From Lindgomyces ingoldianus (lineage: Eukaryota > Ascomycota > Dothideomycetes > Pleosporales > Lindgomycetaceae), in NCBI RefSeq assembly GCF_010093535.1, contig NW_022985209.1:1-64000 (forward strand): DNA of 64,000 bases, read 5' to 3'. The translations under genes and the position numbers were made by a program. Below are positions 11,391 through 22,606 of this stretch, one piece after another; position 1 is the first letter of the stretch, and each line of letters starts with the position of its first letter. The notes under the pieces are model-generated. The model was not told where the DNA came from and made no database searches. It saw only the letters and a program-made list of their open reading frames with translations.

Positions 11391-12058
11391 CGCCGAAAAT
11401 GGCGGCAGAACGTATATAGCTTTTCAATACAAACGTATTAATATTTTCTTACTATCTACCTTTCCATCTGAGAATCCTTGACGAAAGCTCTAATCTGAGA
11501 ACCCGCTCATGCAACGAGGCCCTTGAATCAGACCCCCTCATGCAGCGGCTGAGCAAGACTGGGCCCCACCCTGAACAAATCCAACAGGCTCATGAGCTCG
11601 CTCTGAGCTGACGTGAGCCGGCGTGATCATGCTTGATTCAAGCCTGAGCCTCTCTGATTGTGCCTGATTTCATCCCTGAGCAGCATGAAGAGGGTCTGAA
11701 ATTGGGCCCCAATCAGCTCGTAGAGATATGAGGTGTCACAGACTGACTGGTCCCATTTTCGGGCCCCGGTCATCCGTGGCTTACCTTTTCGACCCCCTAT
11801 ACCAACAATACTTTCCTTTGATCTACAGTCCTCAAGACGGCTTGAATAATTCAATTCGCATATTCAGCTACTTTAACTTAGTGGTACAAAGGCTTCTCAA
11901 GCTTTACGGCAAGGTCAGTCTGTTCTATTCTGATCAAAGGAAATGCTGCCACCAGACAGATAAGACATGGTCACCAATGACTGGACGAGGAATCGCGAGA
12001 GTGAACAAAACATCACCACGAAGGAGTAGGACCCGCTGCCGCCACTGCCAGAGAGACT
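11391..12058. other. No supported gene
   Basis: Mixed composition, including short related CATG/CTGA-rich phrases around 11470-11700 that look like decayed repeat. No frame is convincing. Confidence 0.35.
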
Positions 12059-12250
12059 CTCTTAGACTGACGAGTTGTTTGACGATGCGCCTTCCAAGCG
12101 AGTCTGAACCATACATTGCAGGACATCTGTCGTCGTCAAAGCCGCTACCAGGGAGCGTCTCTTAGACTGACGAGTTGTTTGACGATGCGCCTCCCAAACG
12201 AGCCGGAGCCATACATTGCAGGACGTCTGTCGTCGTCAAAGCCACGCTCA
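12059..12250 (+). repeat. 100-bp tandem duplication inside a decayed reading frame
   Basis: About 90 bases starting CTCTTAGACTGACGAG at 12059 recur at 12159, exactly 100 bases later, with about eight mainly C/T and G/A differences. Because 100 is not a multiple of three, the duplication breaks any frame running through it. Downstream of the second unit one frame stays open for about 40 codons (ATLKKSQALGNIQ... WGRVKNHYY) before a TAG. The parent gene is not recognised. Confidence 0.75.
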
Positions 12251-12299
12251 AGAAGTCACAAGCTCTTGGTAACATCCAGGGGCAAGCTGAGTGGGGCCG

Positions 12300-15200
12300 T
12301 GTGAAAAACCACTACTACTAGCGGGTCGCATTGTACTGTGTGCAGGTCAAATCATGCTCACCGGAAGAAGAAAAGTCGGGATGTGGTTCCGTCAAGCGCC
12401 TCTCTGCTGCCTGAACTGCGACGTGAGCGGGGCATGATGCTCAACGAGCATGGTATAGGCAGCTGGTGCTAGCGGGCCTTTAGAGCGTGATCTGATGGTG
12501 GAACAACTGCGTCTTCTGCGCAAGCTGAATGGATGCAAGACTCCCGGTACCCCTGTGATGATGGCTCATCGTTTGGCACTATAACAGGTTGCTCATGCGT
12601 GCCAGCATGTCCAGGCACTCGATGAGACTGAAGACTGCATCAGTGTGGCACAGTTACTGCCTGGAGACCATGACTAGGTACTGTAGCTGTACATTCATGC
12701 GAGCATGCTGTGCTGGAGCCTGGGTACAATGCCTGCTAGTAGAACCGGTTCTCCCCTAAAAGTACGTGCGATATTCCAAAGAAGGGACATAGACGGCAGA
12801 CAGCAGCCTAAGATGCTGACTGAGGTATAGTCACAGGTGCTTTCTTGAAGCCTGCTTCGTTCTCCTTGCTCTTCTATGGCCATTCCCACAGGCATTTCTG
12901 CGTAGATGGTGGTGATCTAGAAGCATGTTAACCTGTAAATAGATTCCTAGAAACAGAGCCTGTCTAGCTAAGATAGCGTAAGCTTAGATATCATTAGAAT
13001 AATTATGCTTTAGCAGTTCTCCACTACGTGATGAACGCGTTACTATCGCCCAATACAGAGTAAAGTCACATGCGCAAATGTGGTGATAGTTGCCAAGACT
13101 AAGTGGCAGGGGTAAGGACCTGTACGTTCTAGTATCTAAGTGACTTAGCGTTGTTGTTAGATTTTGTCATAATACATCTCACTTTTGCGCTAGATAACTC
13201 CACAACAAAACCTAGCAGTAAGACATAAACGCTTAATATCTTAGCTTAAACAAAATAGCTACCCGTTCAAAGCCTACAGCCGCCTAGTAAAGACTACCTA
13301 TACCATCCTTAGAAAATAAAGGTATATATTATAGTCTACTTAAATAGAGCATATACTAACACCTTAAAGTACATTCTAGGAACCACAAACCTTCTACCCG
13401 CATCGAAACCTCCTGTATTAAGAAAACCTTAACAATTAAAAAAGAGCTAACATCTTAGATAAATAACAAGCAACAAAAGGCAAACGTACAATCGCGTCTA
13501 GTAACAAGTAATCTAACAATACATAAGAACTTGTTATTAAACACAACTCTACGTTGCAAAGAACCTTACATCTCTAATTTAAAAATTGTATACTACTAAC
13601 TATATCCTCTACTTAAAAAGCGTCTATACAAAAACAATCTTAAGAGGCTAAAGCTAAGCAAGCTACTAACCTTAAATAATCTAATCAACAAAAACTAGCT
13701 ACAGATTAGAAGCTAAACTAGGCGACAGCGAGTCTTTCTTTAGCCTAACCCCCTAAGAAGCGACAACAACAAGGAAACTTAAGAAAGAAAACTAGAGAAA
13801 ATAATCCTAATCTAATAGAACAATCACATAAAAGACATTAATCCTTATTCCTAAGCAGCAAGATTACTAACCTAAAAGTTATTAGCGACTTTACTCTTTA
13901 TAATACTTTAGATATTATAGAATAAATAGAGAGAGTTATAAAAGAGACAGATATAGTACAACATTAAATACTACTTAACTACAAATATTTTAATAATATA
14001 TATCATTTACTTGTAGAAAAGAAAACTCTCTAACAAAAGCAATCCTTATCTAACATTACATCCAACTTACCTAATAATTAGGGATACTAGGATATATAAT
14101 ATACTACTAATCTTAAAATAAATAAAAGTTTTATAAAATAATATTTAAATAAGATTGTTAAAAAAGTTAAAGAGTTTAATAAAAACCTTTATTAGATACT
14201 TTTTAAGAACAAGTACCTAATACCTAAGTAATCTCTATTTAACAACAACTATTTTAAGGTAATTATAAACTTAATTTAAGATTATAATAAGACTATAATT
14301 AATAAAATTGTTTCTAACCTAATATTTCTAAATATTTAAGTAATAACTATTTGTAATATAAAGTATAAACCTTTTATCTAAAGCGTTAATAAAGAATAAA
14401 ATAACTATAAGAAAATCACTTTAACCTATCTTTAACTAGATTTAGCTATAGGGTTTAAAGTATCTACATTTTTAGCAAAATAATTTAAGAAGCTTTAACC
14501 TTAGCTTAGTAATCTAAATACTAAATCCTATTTTAGAGCTATATACTATATACTTTTTTTATTTATAACATAGAAAGTAAAATAAGGAAACATTAGACTT
14601 AATATTACAGATCGGCAAAATACTTATAGCCACATTATCGCTTTATAAAGTCTAGCTATACTTTTTAAACTCTTTAGAAGAAAATAAGAACTCTATAAAA
14701 AATTTTAACTTACTTAATATCTTATAATTACTAAATAGTTAGACTATATAACTACTAAATAATAATTATTAGTTAAAATATAATATACTAGTAAAAAGAG
14801 ATTAAAGCGTTTAACTTTAGAACTTATAAAGGTAGAAATAGGTAAAAATACTATTAATTCTACCTTAATATCCTAGATAAAAGCCTAAAGCTCCTACAAA
14901 TTATCTAAATAGTAATTAATAACTAGATACTAAATCTAGTATTAGAATTTTTATAAAGATCTAATACACTATTTATAAAGATCTAATACACTATTTATAA
15001 AGATCTAATGCACTATTTATAAAGATCTAATACACTATTTATAAAGTCTTTAGGCCTTTTATAATAATTTAACAACTAAAGCCTATTAGATAATAATTCT
15101 AAAATCCTAAGTTTATAGTAACTAATACTAGAATTATCTACAATACCCCAACTAGCGAAAAAGAAGCGGTAGATTAGGGTATACTTTAAGCGAGAATAAT

Positions 15201-16570
15201 AGGTTAAAAACATCTTAGCAATAGTAAATTAAACCTTAGCTATTAAAAGCAGTACTTCTATTAGTACCTCCTTTATCTTCTAGGCGCGGTAATAGGTTAG
15301 AAAAAAGAAAACTTACTAGTAGAGAGAGTAATACGTTTTAATAACCATTTCTTATCATTTTTTTTAGAAGTCTAGCTAAGTTAATTTACTTTATACTCTA
15401 CAACGCTTCAAGTACTTTAACTAATTTAGATAACATCTCTATATAGATATTAATATCAACTATATCAAGACTAATAATATCCTCGCTTAATATTCGCAAT
15501 GTTTTTTGTATAGCCTTACAGATCACCTCTTTAACATATACCTCTTCTTGCTCTAGCTTTAACAAGATATATTCAGCTTCACTCTTATAGCTATTATTCT
15601 ATTTCCTTTTTTTACCTTAAATATAGATTAGTACACTTAATAATTATTCAGCGTTATATTTACCTCGATTTTATAGTCTTTAAGCCTATAAGTTCTCTAG
15701 ATCTTCTTTAGTATTATAAACGGATATCACAGCCTACTACTACAGGTAAAGGGATACTAAACTCTTAACACTCTTAATATCGATTATAATATTATAGTTC
15801 ACAAGATATAAATCAAGCTTACGCGTATTAGTAGTGGATAATAAAAGTTGGGCTAAAAATACCAACCTCTTCTTTTTAAATACTTCCTAGTAAGTATAGT
15901 TCTATAAGTATTTGAAATACGAACATTACATTAATAATCAGCTGGTTTATAGAAAAGAAGTAGATTTAACTAGTGCATTAAGCGGATCCTAGACGATAGT
16001 CTTTTATTCAAAAACACCTAGGCTAAATAAGTACTAACAATACTATAGCCTTAACAGCTAACTAATAAGCCTCTATATTACACAACAACTATAGGCGGTA
16101 ATAAAGATCCCTAAGTAGGACTTTATACATTAAACCGCTTCCTACTACTATACTAAGTAGCTTTACCAACAGCCTCGCATATAAATAAGTAGCCTTTAAA
16201 CACTATTACTTATTATTTGCTAACGTATCACAATTAATTAGATAATTGTATACTATTAAGCATAGTCTAAATCCTAGAGAAAGGCTATAGGCAAAAATAT
16301 TACTTAGCTTTTAAAACAACTTCAGCCGCTTAGGGATATAATCTCAGCTTTGTTATCTTAAGGGCTCGTCCTCTATACTTCACAGCCTAGCACAATACTT
16401 ATACCTTATTATAGTCCACCTTTACTACTTTAATCGCTTTCTCTATTATCAGCATAAAAGTACCTTTAAAACCCTGTGTTATAAGTTTCCTAACTACCTA
16501 GACAAAGCAACTAAACTCTATCTCCTAACACTACTATTTTAAGTTTAGCCCTTCTCTAAGTATATATTAC
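12300..16570. other. AT-rich, RIP-degraded region, parent element not recognised
   Basis: From about 12900 onward base composition falls sharply, with TAA/TAG in every frame, typical of a RIP-mutated repeat. Plus-strand frames around 14390-14900 and 15960-16550 look like decayed protein if TAA/TAG are read as Gln/Trp, but I could not assign a family. It does not match families A, B or C in this window, so its partner copies must lie elsewhere in the genome. Confidence 0.55.
14950..15046. repeat. 22-bp tandem repeat, about 4.4 copies
   Basis: The unit TTTATAAAGATCTAATACAC plus TA repeats in register at 14950, 14972, 14994 and 15016, with one A-to-G variant in the third, then a partial copy. 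It sits inside the degraded AT-rich block. Confidence 0.9.
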
Positions 16571-16571
16571 A

Positions 16572-17351
16572 ATGATAATAGCTAAGGCAAGAGTTAAAGG
16601 GAAACGCGTGACTAGCTAAAAGGCTCTAAACGCTGCAAAGAAGGCCAACCTAAGCTGTACAACGCAAGGTGTGACTAAGCTAATATAATTAAGAGGCAGA
16701 TGAACTCGCCTAGAAGCTAGTAAAGTAGTTGTAAACAAACTAAAGGATGCTAGAGGCAGACCACGCAAATTACAAATTAGAGAAGAGGTAGAGGTGCTAG
16801 AGAAGCAATAAACGCAAGCCACTTCTGAGGCCAAGAAGACTAGCGACAAATAGAAGAGTCCCCTTATAGCATTAAACAAGGCGAACACAGCAACCGGGAG
16901 TGAGACTGGCGCTCATGGATTCCTCGCCATCAACAGCCTGAGCTCTTTCCAGGATGCAGCAGGAAGTGCAAAGAGTGTGAGAAAGTCGGAACGCATTAAA
17001 GCCGCGCATGATTCATCGCCAACTGGCTCCAATCCCGCAACAGTCTTCACCGTCCCACGCCCAAGAGCAAGATTCGCAGCTAAGGGACAGAGTCAGAACC
17101 TTGGGATTGTGCTGGCTGACATTGGAAACTACACCACTACAGCATTTAAACTGCAGGATGTGGCCAAGCAGAGTACTATTATGCACGGATTGATAGATCA
17201 CCAAGGAGGGAGGGGGTCCGTGGAGAGATTCTTCGTGGAGAGACTCTCTCCGTGGACAGACTTCTCTGAGGAGAGAATGTCTTCGTGGAGAGATCCTCTC
17301 TGTGGAGAGAGTTCTCCGTGGAGAGAAGCGCTCTGCGGAGAGATTCTTTAA
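16572..17351 (+). pseudogene. Lysine-rich protein gene with graded RIP-type stops, unrecognised
   Basis: One frame runs from ATG 16572 to a TAA at 17349. In its first third it carries TAA, TAA, TGA, TAA and TAG, each explained by one C-to-T or G-to-A change; after about 16860 it is open. The frame is Lys/Arg/Ala rich (KALNAAKKANL, GRPRKLQ, an AT-hook-like GRP core), later KSERIKAAHD and a Pro/Arg stretch. The tail is written by the minisatellite at 17215-17456. Stop density drops away from the AT-rich block on the left, as if RIP spread from a repeat into adjoining sequence. It could instead be the end of the unknown degraded element. No function assigned. Confidence 0.5.
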
Positions 17352-17456
17352 GGAGAGACTCTCTCCATGGAGAGAACAGCCGAGGAGAGATAATCTTCAA
17401 GGAGAAAATGTCTCTGTGGAGAGACTCTTCGAGGAGAGAGGAGCTCCGGGGAGAAC
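17215..17456. repeat. Degenerate minisatellite of TCTCCGTGGAGAGA-like units
   Basis: About fifteen imperfect copies of a 14-17 base unit with core GTGGAGAGA and its partial inverse TCTCTCC, so neighbouring units can pair as small palindromes. It is purine-rich on the plus strand and overlaps the end of the pseudogene frame. Confidence 0.85.
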
Positions 17457-18505
17457 CCGGCCAGCTTTAAACTTGCAAAGCTCCATCGAATGGTTCACAT
17501 CTCTATTAATTCGGTTGGTTTACTTCCTCCAGCAGTTTCCTTATGCATTCGTGCAATCTGGCTAGCCCCAGCTTACGTGTTGTTCTACGCCTTTCAAGAC
17601 TTTGATTTGATTTGACCGCATTATTGAAGGATCACGGATTTTTTATATCGTGGAGGTGGACCCAGTTTCGGGCCCCTTTGAATGCCAAGACCGCGAACTG
17701 TTTGTGTCAAGCCTGGCTTCGCCACCATAACGACGTTTATCCCGAGTGGTCCGAAACTGGACCCTCCAGTACAGTGGAGAAGTTACGATCTTATTGTTAC
17801 AGTTAGTTAATCACTTCAGTATTAGAAACACCATCAGTTCCTCGCCAAACCAGTATCTGGAGCCCAAAAGTTTGCAGTGAACATGGACTTGCACATTAAA
17901 TTCTGAGATCGAACTATTTAGTTACCTACGAAGACTGGCAAATCAAACAATCAAGCTAACTATCGCGGTTCATTGCCTTCCCATTCCTTACCGCCATGAC
18001 TTTTCCATGGCCTTTGATGCTACGCTTTTCGATGTCACCGGTTGGTATTCAAGTTCCAGTAGGCGGACTTTGTCCGTCAAATAACCACGGACTATCTCCC
18101 GTAGATTGTCTCTCATTTCGTCCGTTGCCGAAGCTATACGGCATTAGTAGTTTGTCAATGGAGTCTAGTTGCACATCTTACTTATGACTAGCATTGATCC
18201 TCGTTCCTCACCTTGCATCCTTTTAATGTACTTCCCTGACATCTTGTCTTATAAGATCGCCTAAAGATCTGCAGACCTATTGTACTACGCTGCACGGCGT
18301 CCCCAGGAGGTACTATCTAGTTTCCCAATTTTAATATATGTTGATATGCCGAGGATCTAGCTCTCTTCAGTACGTATATTATCGAAATAATCTGTGTTGC
18401 TTACATTGCCGTTATCTAGAAGATCGTCGGTTAAAGCGTCGTTCAGGTAGGATTATGCTACAATTCTAATGTCTACTAATATAAGTTACGTTTTCGTAAA
18501 GGATA
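17457..18505. other. No supported gene
   Basis: Intermediate composition. A dispersed inverted pair, CCAGTTTCGG near 17650 and CCGAAACTGG near 17750, is present. Open frames are at most 64 codons without motifs. Confidence 0.4.
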
Positions 18506-18699
18506 ACGTGTTTCACCACTACTCGGGCCACCCCAGTCCTCGGGCCACTAAAAAAACCGCTAAAAATCAAGACAATCGTGTCTTGATATCTCAACAACAA
18601 CTAGATAGTAAATTCCAAAATTTCATAACATACCTTTTATGCCTATTTTAAGACTCTTACCTAACTTTAAAAGTAATTCATTATATAGTTCTAGAGATA

Positions 18700-19831
18700 A
18701 CGTACCTAACGGGTTGGCCGGCCACACGGGTTAGCCGGCCACTTTTGCTAAGCCCCCACTAAACTCTACCTATCTACATAATGCCTTAACAACAACACTA
18801 GATTAAATCTTCTAAAGAACGTTAAATACAGCTTGCTCTTTAGGCTTTTAAATAAGACTTAAAACTCTTCTTACAACACGCTGCAGCTATCTATAATGTC
18901 TTTTACATAACACTAAGCAATTAACGCGCTAGACAGCCTTTACAAGTAGAATGCTAGCCTAAATTAAGGAATTTAACTAAGCTTAAAAAAAAGGTAGTTG
19001 TTAAGTATATACTTAAGCTTATTACGCGCAGATTTCCCCCTAGGCTTATAGCTGTAGCTAATATAGCTAATTCCTTGCCTGTAGAGCGCAATTTAGGCTA
19101 GGTTAGCTTAAACTAGCCTAGTATATAAGTTAAGCACTGCCCTAAGGTTATAATAAAGTTTAATTATAAGTATAATTATAAAAGAGCACTTTACAAAGAT
19201 CTAGAGGTTATCTAGGGCTAGTTTTACCTAGTAGCTAACATAAAAGCTAAGTACAGTATTTAGAATAAAAACATGTATAACTTTAATAAGTTAGGCTTTA
19301 TAATAGGCTAGATATTAACTAGAGCAGTTATTATAGCTTTAGAGAGACAAAGACAGCTAAAGGTAATATAGTAAGGTAATAAGAAGTAGATAATAGTTAT
19401 CTAAAGCATTAACATAACAAAGTAGGCTATAAGATTATAAAGCTTTAAGCAGCAAATAAGGCTACTACATAACATAGATTGCATAAAAAGAAGCAGATTT
19501 AGGTAGAAAAGACTTTAATAGTTAAGGATAAGGCTTATCTAACTGCTCTAAAGAAGTTTAGAGCGCGTAGTAATAGAAAGAAGCTAAAGACGTAGGTGTG
19601 CGCTAAAAAAGGTAAGCTAAGTTAAAGGTAATGCAGGCAGTGTAATTAGACTAGGCATAACTTATGTATGTGTAAGTAAGTAGTAGAAGTAGACTTTAAA
19701 TAATATCTTGTGTTGTATTGCTTTATATAGGGCTAAAGTGGGCTGTTTTGCAAGAGAATAGGGTGGTTTTAGTGGGGGCTTGGCAAAAGTGGCCGGCCAA
19801 CCTGTGTGGCCGGCCAACCCGTTAGGTACGT
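18700..19831 (+). mobile_element. Pogo-like DNA transposon C1, internally deleted, RIP-degraded
   Basis: It has GC-rich inverted ends, starting ACGTACCTAACGGG at 18700 and mirrored at 19831, flanked by TA on both sides. The plus strand carries a decayed transposase: a helix-turn-helix-like N-region with ITRRFPP and ANIANSLPVERNLG, then DMYNFNKLGF, the expected place of the DDE family's first catalytic Asp, and a C-terminal Cys/His end (CNQTRHNLCTC-like when RIP stops are ignored). Many TAA/TAG stops occur. At 1132 bp it lacks about 0.7 kb of the catalytic middle seen in copies C2 and C4. Confidence 0.82.
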
Positions 19832-20037
19832 TATAGTAATTTAGACTAATTTAGGCTAATTTAGAGGCTAAAAACTCCATATCATAATAATAGCTAGGGT
19901 TCTTACTCTAGAACTCTAATAGAAATCTTAAAATAAACATAAGAGACTTATTATAAAAATTTAGAATTTATTATAAAGCCATTGCTAAGGTATTAAGACA
20001 CGATTTTCTGGATTTTTAGTGGTTTTTCCAGTAGCCC

Positions 20038-20403
20038 TGTCAGATATGCGCACCTACTGTCAAGACAGGAGGAACGCTGGACGAAAGCTGCTACATAGTA
20101 CGAGCAATAAGCTCGAACAGTATGTTGCTGCAAATTGCTGTATGTTGCAGCATTTTGCAACAAATTGCAGCATGTTGCAGCATTTTGCAATATTTTGCAT
20201 CAAATTGCAGCATGTTGCAAGCTGGTCGCGCATAGGGCTAGTGCGCGAGGGACTCGGACTGGAAAAACAAAAGCTGAGCAACACAAGCAGAGCAGGCGAA
20301 GGAAAAAATCGATCAATCAATACAATCAATCATCATCCCATACATCATATCTAAAACCCATCATTCATCTCAGGAAGCCTAGAAACAGTGCTTCAATCTA
20401 ACA
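20038..20403 (+). repeat. Solo LTR, family S (copy S2)
   Basis: It starts TGTCAGATATGC and ends TTCAATCTAACA, near-perfect TG...CA inverse termini. The 5-bp flanks are AGCCC (20033-20037) and AGCCT (20404-20408), one C-to-T apart, consistent with a target duplication later RIP-altered. It lies inside the right inverted repeat of element G. It is about 75 bp longer than S3 because of an expanded TTGCAGCA/TTTTGCAA array at about 20120-20222. No internal element is left, so LTR-LTR recombination removed it. Confidence 0.88.
20120..20222. repeat. Short tandem array of TGTTGCAGCATTTTGCAA-type units in LTR S2
   Basis: Repeated phrases TGTTGCAGCA, TTTTGCAACAAATTGCAGCA and TTTTGCAT recur with period near 18-36 bases. 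S3 at 59898-60188 has a single unit in the same place. Confidence 0.8.
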
Positions 20404-20979
20404 AGCCTAAGGATTAGGGTAGCCTAAGGAGTAGTGAAACACATTAAATTTAGGGGCTTACTAATCGTTTCTAATTACTACACTAGATAGACTTGCTAAG
20501 TTCTAGTTATACAAGTATTATACCTATATATTAGTTTCTTAAGGTAAGGTAGCTATCTAGCTATACTGAAACTACTAGCTATTATAACAACTATCTTGTA
20601 TCAGTTAATAAATATATTAATCCTATATAGACTAGTAAACAAAGCTAGATATAGTTCAAGTCGCCCTCTAGCTTTTCAAACTACTTTACTAATAAGAAAA
20701 AGTCTTTATATAAAGCCTCTATAGGGTTCTATAAGAAGGTCTAATAAGTTCTACTTTCCTTTTACCTATAAAGTTATCATAAACGAATAACTTTATAGAA
20801 AAGACTAAAAGTTCATTATTAATATCTATAGAGAAATATATTACCTTAATTTAACTCTTAAATATCGAGATAGTTTCAAGTATAGCTTAACAATATCATT
20901 AATATAAAAGATATAAGCTTAGGAATATACTAAGCGTACTAACTTATTTCTATAGATTATTACCCTAAATTAGAGAAGT
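20404..20979. other. AT-rich decayed repeat, no gene
   Basis: Right end of element G to 20444, then RIP-type AT-rich sequence with stops in all frames and nothing recognisable. Confidence 0.5.
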
Positions 20980-21183
20980 TGTGACGGCGCGTACCGCGTC
21001 ACATGCTCTGCGGCATCAGCTCCCTCGCTTGCGCAACGAGTAGCACGCTAGTGCTACGAGTAGCGCCTTGGCAAGGGGCACACATGTATATTTAAACTCG
21101 CAGAGCAGCTCCTCTGCTCCTTAGTTTAATCTAGTTGAGTTACACCACTTCTTGCTTGTAGCTTGAGCATGCCGACCGTGACA
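20980..21183 (+). repeat. Solo LTR, family V (204 bp), little affected by RIP
   Basis: It starts TGTGACGGCGCG and ends CCGACCGTGACA, flanked by identical GAAGT at 20975-20979 and 21184-21188. Exact 5-bp duplication plus TG...CA ends make a solo LTR the best reading. It is GC-rich in an AT-rich setting, with a TATATTTAAA promoter-like box near 21088. No second copy is in the window. Confidence 0.85.
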
Positions 21184-21328
21184 GAAGTAATAAAACGAGA
21201 AATATTTATATTAAAATATAAACATATAATTAAAAAGGATAAAATTACTAAGGCTATAGTTTTAGCTGTAAGTACTACTAAATTAAATATATAAAAAGGA
21301 TAACTAATAACTAATAGATATAGAGGTA

Positions 21329-22453
21329 ACGTACTTTACAGGCAAGTTGCTTACACACCTAAGTTGTTTACTTTTGCTAAGACCCTACTAAACTACTTTT
21401 TTTACACTAATGCATTTCTAACAACACTACTTAGACGCGCTAAAAGAACATTAGATATAGCTTACACTCTAAGCTTTTAAATAAAATATAAAACTTTTAA
21501 AGAAACATGCTGCAGCTATGTATAGAGTCTCTTAAAAGATAATAAATAACTATAGCGCTAGATAACCTTTATAAGCTAATTCTGTAGCTAACTTACAGAG
21601 GCTAGGTAATAATAAGAAGAAGGTAATTATTAAGACTATACTTAAGCTATATACATAAGCATTTTCCTCTTAAATAGCATTTATAGCTAATATAGCTAAT
21701 TTTTTACACGCTAAGTATAATCTAGGCTATATTAGTATAAACTAGCCTAGTATGTTTATAAAGTGTTATTTAAAGCTTAAAAGTAAAGTTTTAAGTGTAA
21801 GTATAGTTAATAGATATTTAGCTTATAATAAAGCCTATCTTGCTAAAGTTGTACGTGTTATTATCTTAGATGCTGTACTTAGCTTTAATATTCTCTATAA
21901 GGCTAAACCTGCCCTAAATTACCCTAGAACTCTTATAGAGGGCTCTCTTATAGTTATATGTGAAGCTATGTGGGGCACCATAGACATGAGGAACTGCATT
22001 GTATGTATTGCTAGAGGAGTCCTTTGTAGGAGTCTATATACATGCGAAATGAGTGGGTGAGTCTTGGCAACAGATCATGGTGACGACGCACACGACTATG
22101 ATGACGACGCATCCGATCATGGTGACGACGCATGCGACCATGGTGACGACGCATCCGACTATCGTGTGATTACTGCAAACATTATACTATGCTTAAATAG
22201 TACTTTAAGCTCTAGATAACACTTCTTAAACATACTAAGCTAGTTTATGCTAACATAGCCTAGATTATGCTTAGCGCGTTGTGATGACAAGCACTGTCTC
22301 TACTACTGTATGGAGCTGGGGATGTATCTAATGTTCTTTTAACGCGTTTAAGTAGTGTTGTTAGGAATGCATTAGTGTAGAAAGAGTAGTGTAGTAGGGT
22401 CTTAGCAAAAGTAAGCAACTTAGGTGTGTAAGCAACTCGCCTGTGAAGTACGT
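21329..22453. mobile_element. Fold-back pogo-like element D (inverted partial transposase)
   Basis: Inverted ends start ACGTACTTTACAGGCAAG at 21329 and mirror at 22453, each flanked by TA; the inverted repeat runs for about 130 bases. The left arm encodes a decayed transposase N-region on the plus strand, related to family C (ANIAN, then NLG...). From about 21800 the sequence flips: 21810-21960 matches the opposite strand of the family-C transposase, and 22190-22280 is an inverted copy of 21700-21790. So the element is a head-to-head partial duplication, non-autonomous. A minisatellite sits near its centre. Confidence 0.75.
22073..22164. repeat. 21-bp minisatellite, about 4.4 units, coding-period
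   Basis: Units begin GATCATGGTGACGACGCA at 22073, then 22094, 22115 and 22136, with a partial unit at 22157. The period is 21 and one frame reads a seven-residue repeat D-H-G-D-D-A-x. It is GC-rich and free of RIP within the otherwise decayed element D. Confidence 0.92.
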
Positions 22454-22606
22454 TAGCTAAGATTCTTAATTATATTAAGTAATAAAGACTATATAAAGTA
22501 AAGTAACTACTTTAAAATACTAAGTGTAAAAGAGTAACTAGGAGTGTCTTTACTAGTAAACTATATAAAATAATTAAAAAGTTTAATAATATCATTACTT
22601 TTAGTA

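Larger units (their letters stand above)
18506..20444. mobile_element. MITE-like TIR element G, split by nested transposon C1 and solo LTR S2
   Basis: The left end starts ACGTGTTTCACCACTACTC at 18506 after TA; the right end, in reverse, starts ATGTGTTTCACTACTCC at 20444 and is followed by TA. The terminal inverted repeats run for about 85-100 bases, including a shared CTAAAAATC and ATCGTGTCTT. Removing C1 with its TA and S2 with its 5-bp duplication leaves about 434 bp, a size typical of non-autonomous MITEs. No coding capacity of its own. The ACGT start and TA target suggest mobilisation by a pogo/Tc1-type transposase (inference). Confidence 0.75.

Noticed and set aside
14950..15046. Regular 22-bp repeats as a CRISPR array
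   Set aside because: Units are directly adjacent with no spacers, and the genome is fungal; it is a simple tandem repeat.
13000..16570. A Starship captain or other large cargo element
   Set aside because: No tyrosine-recombinase-like frame could be recognised in the decayed sequence.
21752..22060. 102-codon open frame in element D
   Set aside because: It crosses the point where the transposase sequence flips strand, so it is a chimeric accident, not a gene.
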